Assembly (NCBI GenBank): GCA_030039105.1
Contig: JASHQO010000064.1
Coordinates: forward strand, 1-5,422
Source: Xanthobacteraceae bacterium
GTDB lineage: Bacteria > Pseudomonadota > Alphaproteobacteria > Rhizobiales > Xanthobacteraceae
Length of the DNA: 5,422 bases
Reading direction: 5' to 3'
Part shown: positions 1 through 5,422 of the stretch, one piece after another
Layout: the number at the start of each line of letters is the position of its first letter
How positions within the stretch are numbered: the first letter of the stretch is position 1
Position numbers and translations under genes: made by a program
Notes under the pieces: generated by a model
Seen by the model: the letters and a program-made list of their open reading frames with translations, nothing else
Told to the model about the DNA's origin: nothing
Databases searched by the model: none

Positions 1-414
1 GTCGAAGCGCGGCAGCAGCGCCAGGATCGCGGACCAGATTTCTGCGAATTCGGGGCGCGACAGCCTGCGGCCCGCGGCCAGGATCGGCGCGTTGTAGTCG
101 GTGACGCCGCTATCCATGAAGCGCAGCAGCCGGACGTTGAACCTGGTCTCGATGGCGAGCGGCAGGTAGAGGATGGGCCGCCCAGCGCCGTCCTTGACGA
201 CGATCAAATAGGGCTCGATGCGGCCCGCTTTGCCGATGGTGTCGAGCCATACATCGAGGAACTCGCGCGACTGGAAGACGTACATCTTGAAATCGCGATC
301 GGCGCCGATCGCGGGCCAGCCGGTCGCGGCCAGATCCTTGCCGGCAAACAGCTCGACCTTGAAGGGGATTTGCGCCTGGCGTTCACGCCGCGGTGGCAGA
401 TCGATGACGGTCAC
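1..414 (-). CDS. CelD/BioF2-like GNAT acyltransferase, N-terminal part (runs off left edge)
   Basis: This frame stays open for 138 codons from a GTG at 414 to the window edge, so the C-terminal half is missing. The product resembles the N-terminal region of the CelD/BcsL group (Acetyltransf_6, BioF2-like; COG5653), proteins often found in cellulose and exopolysaccharide loci and thought to transfer acyl groups in the cytoplasm. Family-like features are the aromatic segment at residues 45-60 (YVFQSREFLDVWLDTI), the strand pair at 68-88 ending ILYLPLAI, and GVTDYNAPIL at 103-112. There is no signal peptide or membrane segment. I chose GTG because no ATG lies in frame before residue 44, and the purine-rich AAGAG about 7 nt upstream could serve as a ribosome binding site. 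A TTG further upstream (complement of about 454-456) is a weaker alternative. The gene diverges from the GT-B gene at 619. The family call is fairly sure; the substrate is unknown. Confidence 0.8.
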   Translation of the reverse strand, partial: MTVIDLPPRRERQAQIPFKVELFAGKDLAATGWPAIGADRDFKMYVFQSREFLDVWLDTIGKAGRIEPYLIVVKDGAGRPILYLPLAIETRFNVRLLRFMDSGVTDYNAPILAAGRRLSRPEFAEIWSAILALLPRFD

Positions 415-501
415 GCCTGCACTCTTTTCGCCTCTACGGTGACGCCGCCAGCCTATCGGCAAAGTTCTAATGTATAGGGCCGTGTGCCGTGGCGTTTCGT
501 C

Positions 502-517
502 CGAGTAACGTTACTCG
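502..517. promoter_or_regulatory. Perfect 16-bp palindrome in divergent intergenic region, candidate operator
   Basis: CGAGTAACGTTACTCG reads identically on both strands and is centred between 509 and 510. It lies 88 nt upstream of the GNAT start and 102 nt upstream of the GT-B ATG. Its CG-centred AACGTT core recalls operators of LacI-family repressors, but no regulator gene is in the window, so the binding protein is unknown. A TATACAT element on the minus strand (complement of 470-476) could be a -10 box for the GNAT gene, which would put the palindrome just upstream of that promoter's -35 region. No convincing -35 hexamer accompanies it. GC-rich palindromes of 16 and 18 bp also occur inside two genes here, so symmetry alone is not proof of function. 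Confidence 0.4.
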
Positions 518-527
518 CGCCGGTATG

Positions 528-560
528 GTTAACGCCGCGGCCGGCGCGCTGATTGTTAAC
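528..560. repeat. Pair of GTTAAC sites in divergent promoter region
   Basis: GTTAAC occurs at 528-533 and again at 555-560, 27 bp apart start to start, on either side of a GC-only stretch that contains CGCCG/CGGCG arms. The copies are in the AT-richer part of the gap between the divergent genes, upstream of the GT-B gene. They could be paired sites for one regulator or a chance repeat of a palindromic hexamer. I see no clear sigma-70 promoter spaced correctly around them. Confidence 0.3.
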
Positions 561-618
561 TCAACCGTGACTATGGTTTTGCGCAAGCGGCAGAGCTTTG
601 CAAAGCGTCACGGCAACC

Positions 619-1779
619 ATGAACGTCCAGTTCAGTAGCGATGCGATTCACGACCGCGCGCCGGCGTCGGCCGCGGCGCAGGTGCGAGAACGCCGCCTGT
701 TCCTGCTGCCGCAAAGCGACGAAGCGTGCGGCGTCGAGTCGTTTACGCGTCTCTTGGTCGAGGCGCTGCAGCACGACTATCCGGAGCAAGATTACGCCGT
801 GCTCGCCGTCGCCGACCGCTGGCGCGACCTGCCCGCCGTCTGCCGCAAGGTCCGCAACGCCGACCAGATCGTGTTCAGCGTGCCGTTGGTGGCATGGAAG
901 CGCGTGCTGCTGCTGCCGCTGGCGATATTGCTGTTTGCCCTGCTCACGCGCCGGTCCGTCAGCGTCTTCATGCACGAGTGGACGGCGCTGCACTGGCTGC
1001 GCCGGCTCACCGTTGCGCCGTTCGTCTGGTTCAGCCGCACCATCATCGTGCTCTCGCCGTTCGTTGCCGCAGGCTTGGCAAAAACGCCGTGGCTGTTTGG
1101 CGCCGGCGCCAAATGCCGGCTGGCGCCCAATGCGCCGACGCTGCGCCGGCCGCTCGACCAGAATGTCACCGAGCGGGTACGGCGCCTGCGCGACGCCACC
1201 AAGCGCTGCGACGTGGTGATCGGCCATTTCGGCGCGATCTATCAGGGCAAGGCGCCGACGGCGCTGCTCGACGTCTGCGATCATCTGCGCCGCCACGGGC
1301 GGCATGCCGTCGTGGTCTTCGTCGGCAGCTTCCTCAATTCGATCGACGGCTATGAACGGCAGTTTTGGGCCAAGGTCGCTGCGCTCGGAATCGAGGATCG
1401 CGTCGTCGTCACCGGCTATGTCGCCGACCAAGCCGAGCTGTATGCATTGTTCGACGAAATCGGCGCCTTCCTGTTCCTGTTTCCCGAAGGTCTGACCGCG
1501 CGCCGCTCGAGCGTCATTCACACCTTGCAATCGGACCGGCCGGTCGTCGTCACGGCGCCGCGGTCGCGGGCCGAATTTGCGCACCACGCCGGCTTCAGGC
1601 GGCTGATCGACGCCGGCGTGCTGTCGTTCGTTGCCGCCGACGCCGACCTTGAAGCCATTGCCGATCGGCTTCTGGCCGCCGCCCGGCACGGCAAGCGGCC
1701 GGCTTCGGCGATCGATTGGGACGCTTGGTGGCATGCCACCACCGCCGCTACCGATGCGGCGCTTGCCGCGAGGAAATAA
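619..1779 (+). CDS. GT-B fold glycosyltransferase (GT4-like)
   Basis: This is a 386-residue protein, normal length for a single-domain-pair GT-B enzyme, predicted to add a sugar to a lipid-linked or nascent glycan at the cytoplasmic face of the membrane. The N-terminal domain covers about residues 25-170 and includes a hydrophobic stretch at 96-110 (VLLLPLAILLFALLT) followed by basic residues, which could dock it on the membrane. The C-terminal donor-binding domain begins near GHFGAIYQGKAP (202-213), has RVVVTGYV at 261-268, and carries the donor-site segment FPEGLTARRSSVIHTLQ at 288-304 followed by DRPVV. The usual E-x7-E pair is incomplete: E290 is present but position 298 is Ser. I chose the ATG at 619; an in-frame TTG at 598 would add seven residues, and neither has a strong ribosome binding site. 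It is convergent with the flippase gene. Sugar and acceptor cannot be read from the sequence. Confidence 0.83.
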   Translation: MNVQFSSDAIHDRAPASAAAQVRERRLFLLPQSDEACGVESFTRLLVEALQHDYPEQDYAVLAVADRWRDLPAVCRKVRNADQIVFSVPLVAWKRVLLLPLAILLFALLTRRSVSVFMHEWTALHWLRRLTVAPFVWFSRTIIVLSPFVAAGLAKTPWLFGAGAKCRLAPNAPTLRRPLDQNVTERVRRLRDATKRCDVVIGHFGAIYQGKAPTALLDVCDHLRRHGRHAVVVFVGSFLNSIDGYERQFWAKVAALGIEDRVVVTGYVADQAELYALFDEIGAFLFLFPEGLTARRSSVIHTLQSDRPVVVTAPRSRAEFAHHAGFRRLIDAGVLSFVAADADLEAIADRLLAAARHGKRPASAIDWDAWWHATTAATDAALAARK

Positions 1780-1780
1780 A

Positions 1781-1851
1781 GCACGATCGCGGAAAAGCCG
1801 GCCCGCGGACTTGATCCGAGGGTGGCAACCGGTTTTCGGAAAAGATCGTGC
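1781..1851. repeat. Imperfect inverted repeat, REP-like intergenic element
   Basis: The outer arms GCACGATC (1781-1788) and GATCGTGC (1844-1851) match exactly. Inside them GAAAA-G-CCGG (1792-1801) pairs with CCGGTTTTC (1829-1837) with one bulged G, leaving an asymmetric internal loop. The loop end holds a second small inverted repeat, CGGA/TCCG, around 1805-1818. The layout resembles a dispersed palindromic repeat common between genes in Bradyrhizobium-like genomes, whose typical core also reads CCGGTTTTC; this copy appears to carry an extra insert in the middle. It begins one base after the stop codon of the GT-B gene. No T-run follows on either strand, so it is not a canonical intrinsic terminator, although the folded RNA could stabilise or end either convergent transcript. 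Confidence 0.65.
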
Positions 1852-1863
1852 GCAAGCAAGTTA

Positions 1864-1900
1864 GAGCGGGGTGACGATTCGACCAAAAGTCATCCCGCTC
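1864..1900. repeat. 12-bp hairpin repeat between convergent genes, possible bidirectional terminator
   Basis: GAGCGGGGTGAC (1864-1875) and GTCATCCCGCTC (1889-1900) form a 12-bp stem with one G-T wobble around a 13-nt loop. The arms resemble a second dispersed repeat of Bradyrhizobium-like genomes with GAGCGGGATGA ends; this is from memory. It lies between the convergent GT-B and flippase genes, 6 bases beyond the flippase stop codon. There is no run of T after the stem on either strand, so a role in ending transcription is possible but not demonstrated. Confidence 0.6.
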
Positions 1901-1906
1901 CAGCGC

Positions 1907-3337
1907 TCAGCGCGCCAGCGCGTTGCGCACGATCAATAGGCCGCGGGTGAGACGCGAGCGGCTCTTGGCGATGTTGAGGAGCCAGCAAGCGGTCAGGTAG
2001 GTGGCGATCCCGGCGGCCAGCAGCACGGCAAGCGCGTCCTTGTCGGCGAGGTTGAGCACGAGCTCGAGGCTGCGCACCACGATCGCCATGACGAAAGTGG
2101 CGATCAGCACCCGGGTCAGCCGCAGATAGGGCACCGGCATCGGAAACGCCCAGCGCGTCAGCGCCAGCGCGCTCAAGAAGCCGAACATCTCCGCGGCAAG
2201 CCGCCCCCAGGCGGCGCCAATGGCGCCGAACTGCCGGATCAGCAGATAGCTGACGACCAGATTGACGGCGAGCGCCGACGCGGTGTTGACGAGATAAAAG
2301 GAGTTGCGCTCGGACAGCAGAAAACTGATGTGGAGATATTGATAGGTCATGATCTGAAAGATCACCGCCACCGCGACGATCGGCATGACCTCGATCGCGG
2401 TGCTGCGGAAATCCGGGCCCAACACCACGTTGGCGATGTGGCTCGACACGATGGCGAAGCCGAGGCACGCCGGCAGGGTGATGGCGAGCAGGAATTCCAG
2501 GCACTCGTCGAGATGATGCCGCGCCGCCTCGCGGCCCCGATTGGCGTTGATCTGAACCGCAAGCGGCACGAACGCCGCCGAGGCGCTTACCGCCGGAATG
2601 ATCAGCGACTGCCGCACCAGATCGACGCCGGCGCTGTATTTCCCGGCAGCGCCGGCGTCGATCAGATGGGCGATGATGAAACGGTCGATCACGCCGGACA
2701 GCGCCAGAAGCGTCAGCGACAATGTCAGCGGGATTCCGGCCCTGGCCATGGCGAGGAGCCGCGCGCGGTCGAAACGAATGCCGGCGCCGCCCCAGATCTC
2801 GCCGAGGAAGACCCACGCCGCCAGCAGGTAGGCGACCGTCGACGACACCAGCAGCAGCGCGCCGGAATGGCTGAGCGCCGAGACTGCGACGCCGAGCGCC
2901 GAGACCATCGCCGCGCGGACGATGGTCGCCTTCATCACCGTGAAGGCGAACAGCCGCGCCCGCAGGACGTCGAGGCCGGTGTCGAAAAGGCTGATGGCCA
3001 GTGCCAATGCGGCGGCCGCCATGGCGGGTTCGCTGGAGAGGCCGATCGTCAAGGCGCCGACATAGCCGAGCGGCGCCAAGATGCCGGACAGCAGCAAGCC
3101 GGGCACGACGATGCCGCGGATATCGGTGCCGTCGCCGCGCGCCTGCTCGCGCATGATCGGCAGCCGCAGCCAAGTGGTCAGGAACGTGCTGAAGATCGTG
3201 GCGAAGCCGGCGCCGAGCACATAGACGCCGAACTCGGCCGGGGCGAACAGCCGGGTGAAGACGATGACGTTGATCAGACCAAAGGCAGCCGAAACGACAT
3301 TGGCTGCGAAGTTGATCGCGGTTTGGCCGACGAGCAT
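1907..3337 (-). CDS. Wzx-like polysaccharide/oligosaccharide flippase
   Basis: The 476-residue product is an integral inner-membrane protein of the polysaccharide-transport (PST)/MATE-like flippase group, predicted to move lipid-linked oligosaccharide units from the cytoplasmic to the periplasmic face. Hydrophobic segments recur along nearly the whole chain, compatible with 12-14 helices, and the length is typical. Family-like signatures are FTRLFAPAEFGVYVLG at 27-42, DRFIIAHLIDAGAAGKYSAG at 218-237 and FGAIGAAWGRLAAE at 370-383. The ATG at 3337 has only a weak TTGAG-like ribosome binding site; the protein begins directly at the first helix, which supports this start. It lies 60 nt downstream of the DUF6492 gene on the same strand and is probably cotranscribed with it and the deacetylase. 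A small hairpin precedes it. A translocase for O-antigen, exopolysaccharide or another lipid-linked glycan would look the same; the cargo is unknown. Confidence 0.88.
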   Translation of the reverse strand: MLVGQTAINFAANVVSAAFGLINVIVFTRLFAPAEFGVYVLGAGFATIFSTFLTTWLRLPIMREQARGDGTDIRGIVVPGLLLSGILAPLGYVGALTIGLSSEPAMAAAALALAISLFDTGLDVLRARLFAFTVMKATIVRAAMVSALGVAVSALSHSGALLLVSSTVAYLLAAWVFLGEIWGGAGIRFDRARLLAMARAGIPLTLSLTLLALSGVIDRFIIAHLIDAGAAGKYSAGVDLVRQSLIIPAVSASAAFVPLAVQINANRGREAARHHLDECLEFLLAITLPACLGFAIVSSHIANVVLGPDFRSTAIEVMPIVAVAVIFQIMTYQYLHISFLLSERNSFYLVNTASALAVNLVVSYLLIRQFGAIGAAWGRLAAEMFGFLSALALTRWAFPMPVPYLRLTRVLIATFVMAIVVRSLELVLNLADKDALAVLLAAGIATYLTACWLLNIAKSRSRLTRGLLIVRNALAR

Positions 3338-3356
3338 GGCTCAAGGTCTTATAGCC

Positions 3357-3372
3357 GGGGTTTCTTAACCCC
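3357..3372 (-). other. Short hairpin in the leader of the flippase gene
   Basis: GGGGTT (3357-3362) and AACCCC (3367-3372) form a 6-bp perfect stem with a 4-nt loop in the 60-nt gap between the DUF6492 gene and the flippase gene, ending 19 nt before the flippase ATG. No U-run follows in the direction of transcription. It could mildly affect readthrough, RNA stability or flippase translation, or it could have no role. Confidence 0.35.
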
Positions 3373-3397
3373 TGCTTGGTGGCGTCAAACTCAATGA

Positions 3398-4342
3398 TTA
3401 ATCGGCCGGTTCGGCGGTCCGCACCGGATCCGGCGCCCGTGCGGCTCGATCGGACCGAGTGCGTTCCGGATTGGTTAATTGGTCGAGCGCGGCGCGGACG
3501 TCCTGCACCGACGTGCCGTTGAAGGAGGCCGACGAGAACGCCACGCTGTGCTCGGGCACCGCGCGTAGCAGGCGCTCCAGCGCGGCGCGATCGAGCGCCT
3601 GGCGCTCCCAATAGCTGAAGCATAGCGATTGCGTGGTGCGGCGATGGTTGCGCAACTGCTCGGGGCTGTGGCGAACGTAGATGCCGTAGAGCATGTATTC
3701 GGAGATGGCGTGGCTGCGGTAAAGCGCGTCGATCCATTGCAGGCCGGTCGCCTGCTCGATGCGGCCGATCATGCCGCGCACCGCCTGCTGATTCCAGAAG
3801 ATGACATGGCCGATGTAATCGTCGTTCGGGAAGACGGGCGCTTGCAGGCCGAGCAGCCGATGGCTCGATCGCACCCATGCCGGATGGTCGCGTTCATCGT
3901 CGCCGACGTCGCCGGGCTGCAGATAAAGCGGCGTCGGATTGGGCCGGCCGAATGCGGCGAGATCGAACGGCCGGAAGAACACGACATCGGAATCGAGCAC
4001 GCAGCTCACGGTTTCCGGCACGAATGCGGCGGCGGCGATCTTGGCGAATTGCTGCACGTGCCAGCCGTTCACCGGCTTGCCGCGCCACGCCCACCAGTAT
4101 TGGCGGTTGTTGCGGCGCACGAACCGCGGCAGCGGCTTGAGCCAGCGCGGCATGAATTGCGACAGCGGCAGCACTTGCCGCCTGCCGCGATCGAACTTGG
4201 CGAATAGCGCCAATTCGTCGTCGGGCACGACGAGATAGTGATTGGCGAACGACGTGACGTAGCGGTCGACGCTCTCGCACAGCAGCGTGCAGCGCTCCAG
4301 GTCGTGCGAATAGGTCGGCGTGATCAGGGCGGTCGCGCTCAT
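3398..4342 (-). CDS. DUF6492-type putative glycosyltransferase
   Basis: This 314-residue soluble protein resembles the DUF6492 group, poorly characterised proteins of polysaccharide loci that look like GT-A glycosyltransferases. MSATALITPTYSHDLERC at the N-terminus fits a GT-A first strand. CVLDSDVVFFRPF at 114-126 contains the D-x-D motif (D117, D119) that would bind metal and nucleotide sugar. The segment GWHVQQFAKIAAA at 93-105 and SEYMLYGIYV at 214-223 also match what I recall of this group. The last 25 or so residues (290-314) are rich in Arg, Pro, Ala and Asp, look disordered and are probably dispensable. I chose the ATG at 4342, which has GGATAGG six nt upstream and starts 7 nt after the deacetylase stop codon. 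An upstream in-frame TTG at 4378 would overlap the deacetylase and is less likely. The tight spacing implies cotranscription and translational coupling. Transferase activity is inferred, not known. Confidence 0.8.
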   Translation of the reverse strand: MSATALITPTYSHDLERCTLLCESVDRYVTSFANHYLVVPDDELALFAKFDRGRRQVLPLSQFMPRWLKPLPRFVRRNNRQYWWAWRGKPVNGWHVQQFAKIAAAAFVPETVSCVLDSDVVFFRPFDLAAFGRPNPTPLYLQPGDVGDDERDHPAWVRSSHRLLGLQAPVFPNDDYIGHVIFWNQQAVRGMIGRIEQATGLQWIDALYRSHAISEYMLYGIYVRHSPEQLRNHRRTTQSLCFSYWERQALDRAALERLLRAVPEHSVAFSSASFNGTSVQDVRAALDQLTNPERTRSDRAARAPDPVRTAEPAD

Positions 4343-4349
4343 CTCAGGC

Positions 4350-5201
4350 CTATCCGTTCGCCGCGGTGCCGTGGGCAAGGCGAAGCGCCTGCGCGACCGG
4401 GACTACCTGGCATCCGGCCGTGAGCGCGTTGCGCAACGCGAAAGCCAGCAGCTCGGGGCAAACGCCGTAGGGGCTCGGCGTGACGCTGACGTCGTGGCTG
4501 GCAAACATGAGCCAGCCGTTGCGGCGCACGGTCTCGGCAATGAGCCGCGAGATCTGCGATCGATCGATCTTGATCTGTTCGAGCGCGTTGCATTTCAAGG
4601 CGCCGAGATCGGCGGTGCCGGCATTCACGCCGGGGGTCATCGCGCGGCAGGAATCGTAACGCGCGCCGAGATGCCACTTGGACTTGAACGATATGTCGCC
4701 GTACGGATAGGCGAAGTTGCTGATCGCAATATCGCCCAGGAAGCCCTGCAGGAACGCGCGATTGCGATCGAGGTCGTTGTCGAGCACGCCGCGATCGGTG
4801 CCGACCACGCGCATGTGCGAAAATGTGTGGCAGCCGATCTCGTGGCCTTTGGCGAAAAGCGCTTCCACTTGATCGGTGGTGGCGAGCCGGCCGGTCGGGC
4901 TGGGCCGGCCGCACTTGCCGCCGGAGATATAGAAGGTGCCGCGCACCTGGTGCTGTTCGAGCAGCAACGCGCCGGTGGTGCAGGCCGACGTCGCCGCGTC
5001 GTCGAACGTGAACGAGACCAGGGGCCGCCTATGGCCCAAGGCCAGCTTCTTCATCGGCAGGTTGCGGGCGAGAAACCGCGTCAGCTTGCCGGCGACCGTC
5101 CGGTACGGACCGAGACCGACTCCGGCGGTGCGCGACAGCGCGGTCGGCACTGTGAAGTCGTCCGCCGCCGGCAATCCGGAGCGCTGGTGTGACTGGGTCA
5201 T
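4350..5201 (-). CDS. NodB-type polysaccharide deacetylase (CE4 family)
   Basis: The 283-residue product carries the CE4 metal-dependent deacetylase core, which removes acetyl groups from N- or O-acetylated sugars. Motif 1 is SFTFDDA (63-69) with catalytic and metal-binding Asp67 and Asp68. Motif 2 is HTFSH (125-129), the two metal-binding histidines. Motif 3 is AYPYG (164-168), where many family members have Arg before the PYG. FASHDVS (233-239) supplies the late catalytic histidine H236. No signal peptide or membrane segment is visible, so it probably acts in the cytoplasm on a precursor before export. About 60 residues precede the core; a start at Met50 (5054) is possible, but I keep the ATG at 5201 because the frame is coding-like throughout. 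A TATACC element (complement of 5230-5235) could be a -10 box without a good -35. It heads the cluster deacetylase, DUF6492, flippase. The substrate is unknown. Confidence 0.88.
   Translation of the reverse strand: MTQSHQRSGLPAADDFTVPTALSRTAGVGLGPYRTVAGKLTRFLARNLPMKKLALGHRRPLVSFTFDDAATSACTTGALLLEQHQVRGTFYISGGKCGRPSPTGRLATTDQVEALFAKGHEIGCHTFSHMRVVGTDRGVLDNDLDRNRAFLQGFLGDIAISNFAYPYGDISFKSKWHLGARYDSCRAMTPGVNAGTADLGALKCNALEQIKIDRSQISRLIAETVRRNGWLMFASHDVSVTPSPYGVCPELLAFALRNALTAGCQVVPVAQALRLAHGTAANG
4425..4440. repeat. Perfect 16-bp GC-rich palindrome inside the deacetylase gene
   Basis: CGCGTTGCGCAACGCG is self-complementary and lies in the 3' part of the deacetylase coding region, where it encodes part of FALRNALTAG. 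It is most simply a by-product of GC-rich codon use. It is recorded because it shows how often long perfect palindromes arise in this window. Confidence 0.3.
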
Positions 5202-5360
5202 GATGGTCCGAATACGCGACGCCGCCGAAGGTATAAGTGCCTGATGGCGCTCGCGTCTATCGGGCGCGCCGGCGTTTCGGCAATCTTCGTGAATCGTTAA
5301 TCCTAATCGCGCGGCGGATCGGCGCCGGGGCGCGCCGTGTTGGCGTTGTCGTCCGGCGGT

Positions 5361-5422
5361 CTAGCGATATTGCTCGTAATGCAGATCGAATTCGGCGGCG
5401 ATGCGGCCGGCGCCGCGCGCGG
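5361..5422 (-). CDS. C-terminal end of an unidentified gene (runs off right edge)
   Basis: On the minus strand a frame enters from the right edge and ends at TAG (5363-5361). Its 19 complete codons read ARGAGRIAAEFDLHYEQYR. The mix of Ala/Arg, an acidic-aromatic segment and a final EQYR is compatible with the C-terminal helix of a glycosyltransferase, common in such loci, but 19 residues are too few to name a family. It is on the same strand as the deacetylase gene, whose start lies 159 nt downstream, so it may or may not share a transcript with it. The 159-nt gap has no T-run terminator. It holds two GGCGCGCC octamers (5263-5270 and 5329-5336) and little else that I can interpret. Confidence 0.5.
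   Translation of the reverse strand, partial: ARGAGRIAAEFDLHYEQYR

Noticed and set aside
553..581. Possible sigma-70 promoter for the GT-B gene starting at TTGTTA
   Set aside because: No acceptable -10 hexamer lies 16-18 nt downstream; the nearest TATGGT is only 13-14 nt away.
571..1734. A 387-codon open frame on the minus strand antisense to the GT-B gene
   Set aside because: Low-complexity, Arg/Gln-rich translation with no motif. The plus-strand frame has coherent glycosyltransferase motifs.
2330..3397. A 355-codon open frame on the plus strand antisense to the flippase gene
   Set aside because: The product is dominated by Arg, Gln, Asp and Gly with no recognisable fold, which is typical of the antisense of a GC-rich membrane protein gene. 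The minus-strand frame has clear flippase motifs.
1890..3878. A 662-codon open frame on the minus strand overlapping the flippase gene and half of the DUF6492 gene
   Set aside because: It is an alternative frame of two well-supported genes. The translation is Arg-, Ala- and Pro-rich with no domain signature, as expected from GC-rich shadow frames, and it crosses the real gene boundary.
4320..5192. A 290-codon open frame on the plus strand antisense to the deacetylase gene
   Set aside because: It mirrors the deacetylase coding frame and has no domain signature, whereas the minus strand carries intact CE4 motifs.
5263..5336. Two GGCGCGCC octamers in the leader before the deacetylase gene
   Set aside because: Only two copies of a pure G/C palindromic octamer in GC-rich DNA, with no further shared flank. 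Not enough for a repeat or site call.
1..5422. Search for CRISPR arrays, tRNA/rRNA genes, insertion sequences and defence or phage genes
   Set aside because: No regularly spaced repeats, no cloverleaf or rRNA signature, no transposase-like frame and no nuclease or toxin motif was seen. All large genes fit polysaccharide biosynthesis.

Overview
The window is GC-rich and its coding capacity is almost fully used. It looks like a piece of an alphaproteobacterial chromosome, most likely order Hyphomicrobiales and near Bradyrhizobium/Rhodopseudomonas. That placement rests on the base composition, the kind of genes present, and two intergenic inverted repeats at 1781-1900. These resemble dispersed elements I know from that group: one with GCACGATC/GATCGTGC ends and a CCGGTTTTC core, and one with GAGCGGG...CCCGCTC arms. 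The taxonomic call is an inference from memory, with no search behind it.

Layout: (1) 1-414, minus strand: the N-terminal 138 codons of a CelD/BioF2-type GNAT acyltransferase that runs off the left edge. (2) 415-618: a divergent promoter region with a perfect 16-bp palindrome and two GTTAAC sites. (3) 619-1779, plus strand: a GT-B glycosyltransferase. (4) 1780-1906: a convergent junction holding the two inverted repeats. (5) 1907-3337, minus strand: a Wzx-type polysaccharide flippase. (6) 3398-4342, minus strand: a DUF6492-type putative GT-A glycosyltransferase. (7) 4350-5201, minus strand: a NodB-type polysaccharide deacetylase. (8) 5202-5360: a 159-bp leader. (9) 5361-5422, minus strand: the last 19 codons of another gene that enters from the right edge.

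Together the genes describe part of an exopolysaccharide or lipid-linked glycan locus. Two glycosyltransferases could build a lipid-linked repeat unit, the deacetylase and the GNAT acyltransferase could change its acylation, and the flippase could move it across the inner membrane. The deacetylase, DUF6492 gene and flippase lie on one strand with gaps of 7 and 60 nt and probably form one transcription unit. The GNAT gene and the GT-B gene are transcribed divergently from a shared control region. No polymerase, chain-length regulator or priming transferase is in view, so the product cannot be named.

I found no RNA gene, CRISPR array, insertion sequence, phage gene or defence system. The most distinctive signals are the intergenic palindrome at 502-517, the stacked inverted repeats between the convergent genes, and departures from family consensus in the GT-B donor-site motif and the deacetylase third motif.
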